Source: Candidatus Bathyarchaeota archaeon (GTDB taxonomy: Archaea; Thermoproteota; Bathyarchaeia; TCS64). Taken from it: DNA of 5,929 nucleotides. The DNA lies in assembly GCA_030602935.1 (NCBI GenBank), contig JAUVYU010000058.1, positions 1 through 5,929 on the forward strand. The letters are read 5' to 3'. A program made the translations under genes and the position numbers. Positions 5,216 through 5,929 of this stretch are shown here, in pieces. Numbering within the stretch: position 1 is the stretch's first letter; every line of letters begins with the position of its first letter. The notes beneath the pieces were generated by a model. That model had not been told where the DNA came from, did not search any database, and was given only the letters and a program-made list of their open reading frames with translations.

Positions 5216-5929
5216 CTCGTGTCGAACCAGGTCGAGTGGGTCTCGTCCATCACGTCACCCCAGGCGTCGAGGACCCTGACAAGGATCCGGGTGTGGACGC
5301 CCCTAGGCTCGTTGGCCTCCAGCATGATGGTCGTCTCCCCTCCCACGGCCAGGTCGAAGAAGGTGCTCTCAACAGCGTTCCAGATCTCGCCCTCATCCCC
5401 CTCGTACGCCACGAAGAGCTTGAAGTCCTTAGCGTCCCCGGTGCCGACATTCTGGATATCGGCTACGATGGTGAGCCTGTGGCTCAGCGTTGAGCCCGAC
5501 CAGTCGTGGGTTATAATGGGTACCGGGATGATGGGGTAGACTGTTGCAGAGTGCCCCTGATGTGCCTCGGGGAGCACGCCTATCTCCCATCCCTCGCCAG
5601 TGGTCTCAACGTAGTAATACTTCACATCCTCGTAGAGCCAGTAGGTCCCGTAGTGATCCACGTCGACGCCGACCCCGACGTGCTCCGGGAGGCTGAAGAG
5701 GACCGCGCCATATCCCATGCCATCCAAGAGGGCCGAGGTCAGGATGGAGGTGTCCTCGCAGTCACCGCCCCCGTCCACCAGCGTCTCAAGGGGGTACCGG
5801 GCGTACTCGTCAAAGCCCGTGGTGACGTCGTCCGAGGTGTACGGCAGGCTCTGGACGAACGCGACGACCAGCTCAACGAGTTGCACTTCGTCGTAGCCCT
5901 CCGCCGTGGCGATGTCGTCGAACTCGTCT
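5212..5929 (-). CDS. Transglutaminase-like cysteine protease superfamily protein, 5' end outside window
   Basis: The frame stays open from the right edge to the TAG at 5214-5212, giving 238 visible residues; the GTG at 5886 is internal and not the true start. The N-terminal visible part is a transglutaminase-like domain: SLPYTSDDVTTGFDEYARYP, then VDGGGDCEDTSILTSALL with the probable nucleophile Cys57, LPEHVGVGV with His83, and YYYVETTGEGWEIG with an acidic residue (E108) likely completing the triad. From about 142 to the end is a beta-rich domain (LTIVADIQNVGTGDAKDF, later IMLEANEPRGVHTR) like the CARDB/FxLYD type used in secreted archaeal proteins. Relatives are normally exported or membrane-anchored through an N-terminal segment, which would lie beyond the window. 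Substrate is unknown: protein cross-linking, amide hydrolysis or cell-surface processing are possible. Confidence 0.88.
   Translation of the reverse strand, partial: DEFDDIATAEGYDEVQLVELVVAFVQSLPYTSDDVTTGFDEYARYPLETLVDGGGDCEDTSILTSALLDGMGYGAVLFSLPEHVGVGVDVDHYGTYWLYEDVKYYYVETTGEGWEIGVLPEAHQGHSATVYPIIPVPIITHDWSGSTLSHRLTIVADIQNVGTGDAKDFKLFVAYEGDEGEIWNAVESTFFDLAVGGETTIMLEANEPRGVHTRILVRVLDAWGDVMDETHSTWFDTS

Overview
The window looks like a piece of an archaeal chromosome. GC content is high, with a strong G/C preference at third codon positions. Several genes have a TATA-like box about 25-40 bp before the start codon, with very short or no 5' leader and little Shine-Dalgarno signal. Gene content fits a Thermoplasmatota-like or other euryarchaeal lineage (small Cys-rich proteins, an acidic zinc-ribbon/coiled-coil protein, an archaeal-style transglutaminase-like secreted protein), but no marker gene here settles the taxonomy, so this is inference.

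Layout from left to right. (1) The 3' end of a Cys-containing conserved protein on the + strand runs in from the left edge and stops at 437. (2) A DUF4760-like membrane-anchored protein lies on the - strand (499-1020) with its own leaderless promoter; a doubtful 62-residue ORF lies upstream of it. (3) A tiny Cys-rich, probably metal-binding protein is on the + strand (1239-1427). (4) A double-cluster ferredoxin-type protein is on the - strand (1438-1863). Its coding signal continues upstream to about 1968 and appears broken by a single-base frameshift. (5) A divergent promoter region (about 1972-2203) is followed by a + strand run of three genes: a zinc-ribbon/acidic-linker/coiled-coil protein (2204-3199), an M20 metallopeptidase (3282-4571) and methionine sulfoxide reductase A (4664-5215). 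(6) A transglutaminase-like protein on the - strand enters from the right edge and ends at 5212. Its stop codon overlaps the msrA stop in a shared CTAG.

Strands alternate often and most genes seem to carry their own promoters, so this looks like single-gene housekeeping and accessory content rather than one operon. The clearest functions are repair of oxidised methionine (MsrA), hydrolysis of a small amide or peptide substrate (M20) and electron transfer, probably to or from an FAD amine/amino-acid dehydrogenase whose other subunits are not in the window. I see no mobile element, CRISPR array, RNA gene or defence system, and no convincing new multi-gene system. The most useful leads are the apparent frameshift at the ferredoxin 5' end, corrected start codons for three genes, and two uncharacterised Cys-motif proteins.
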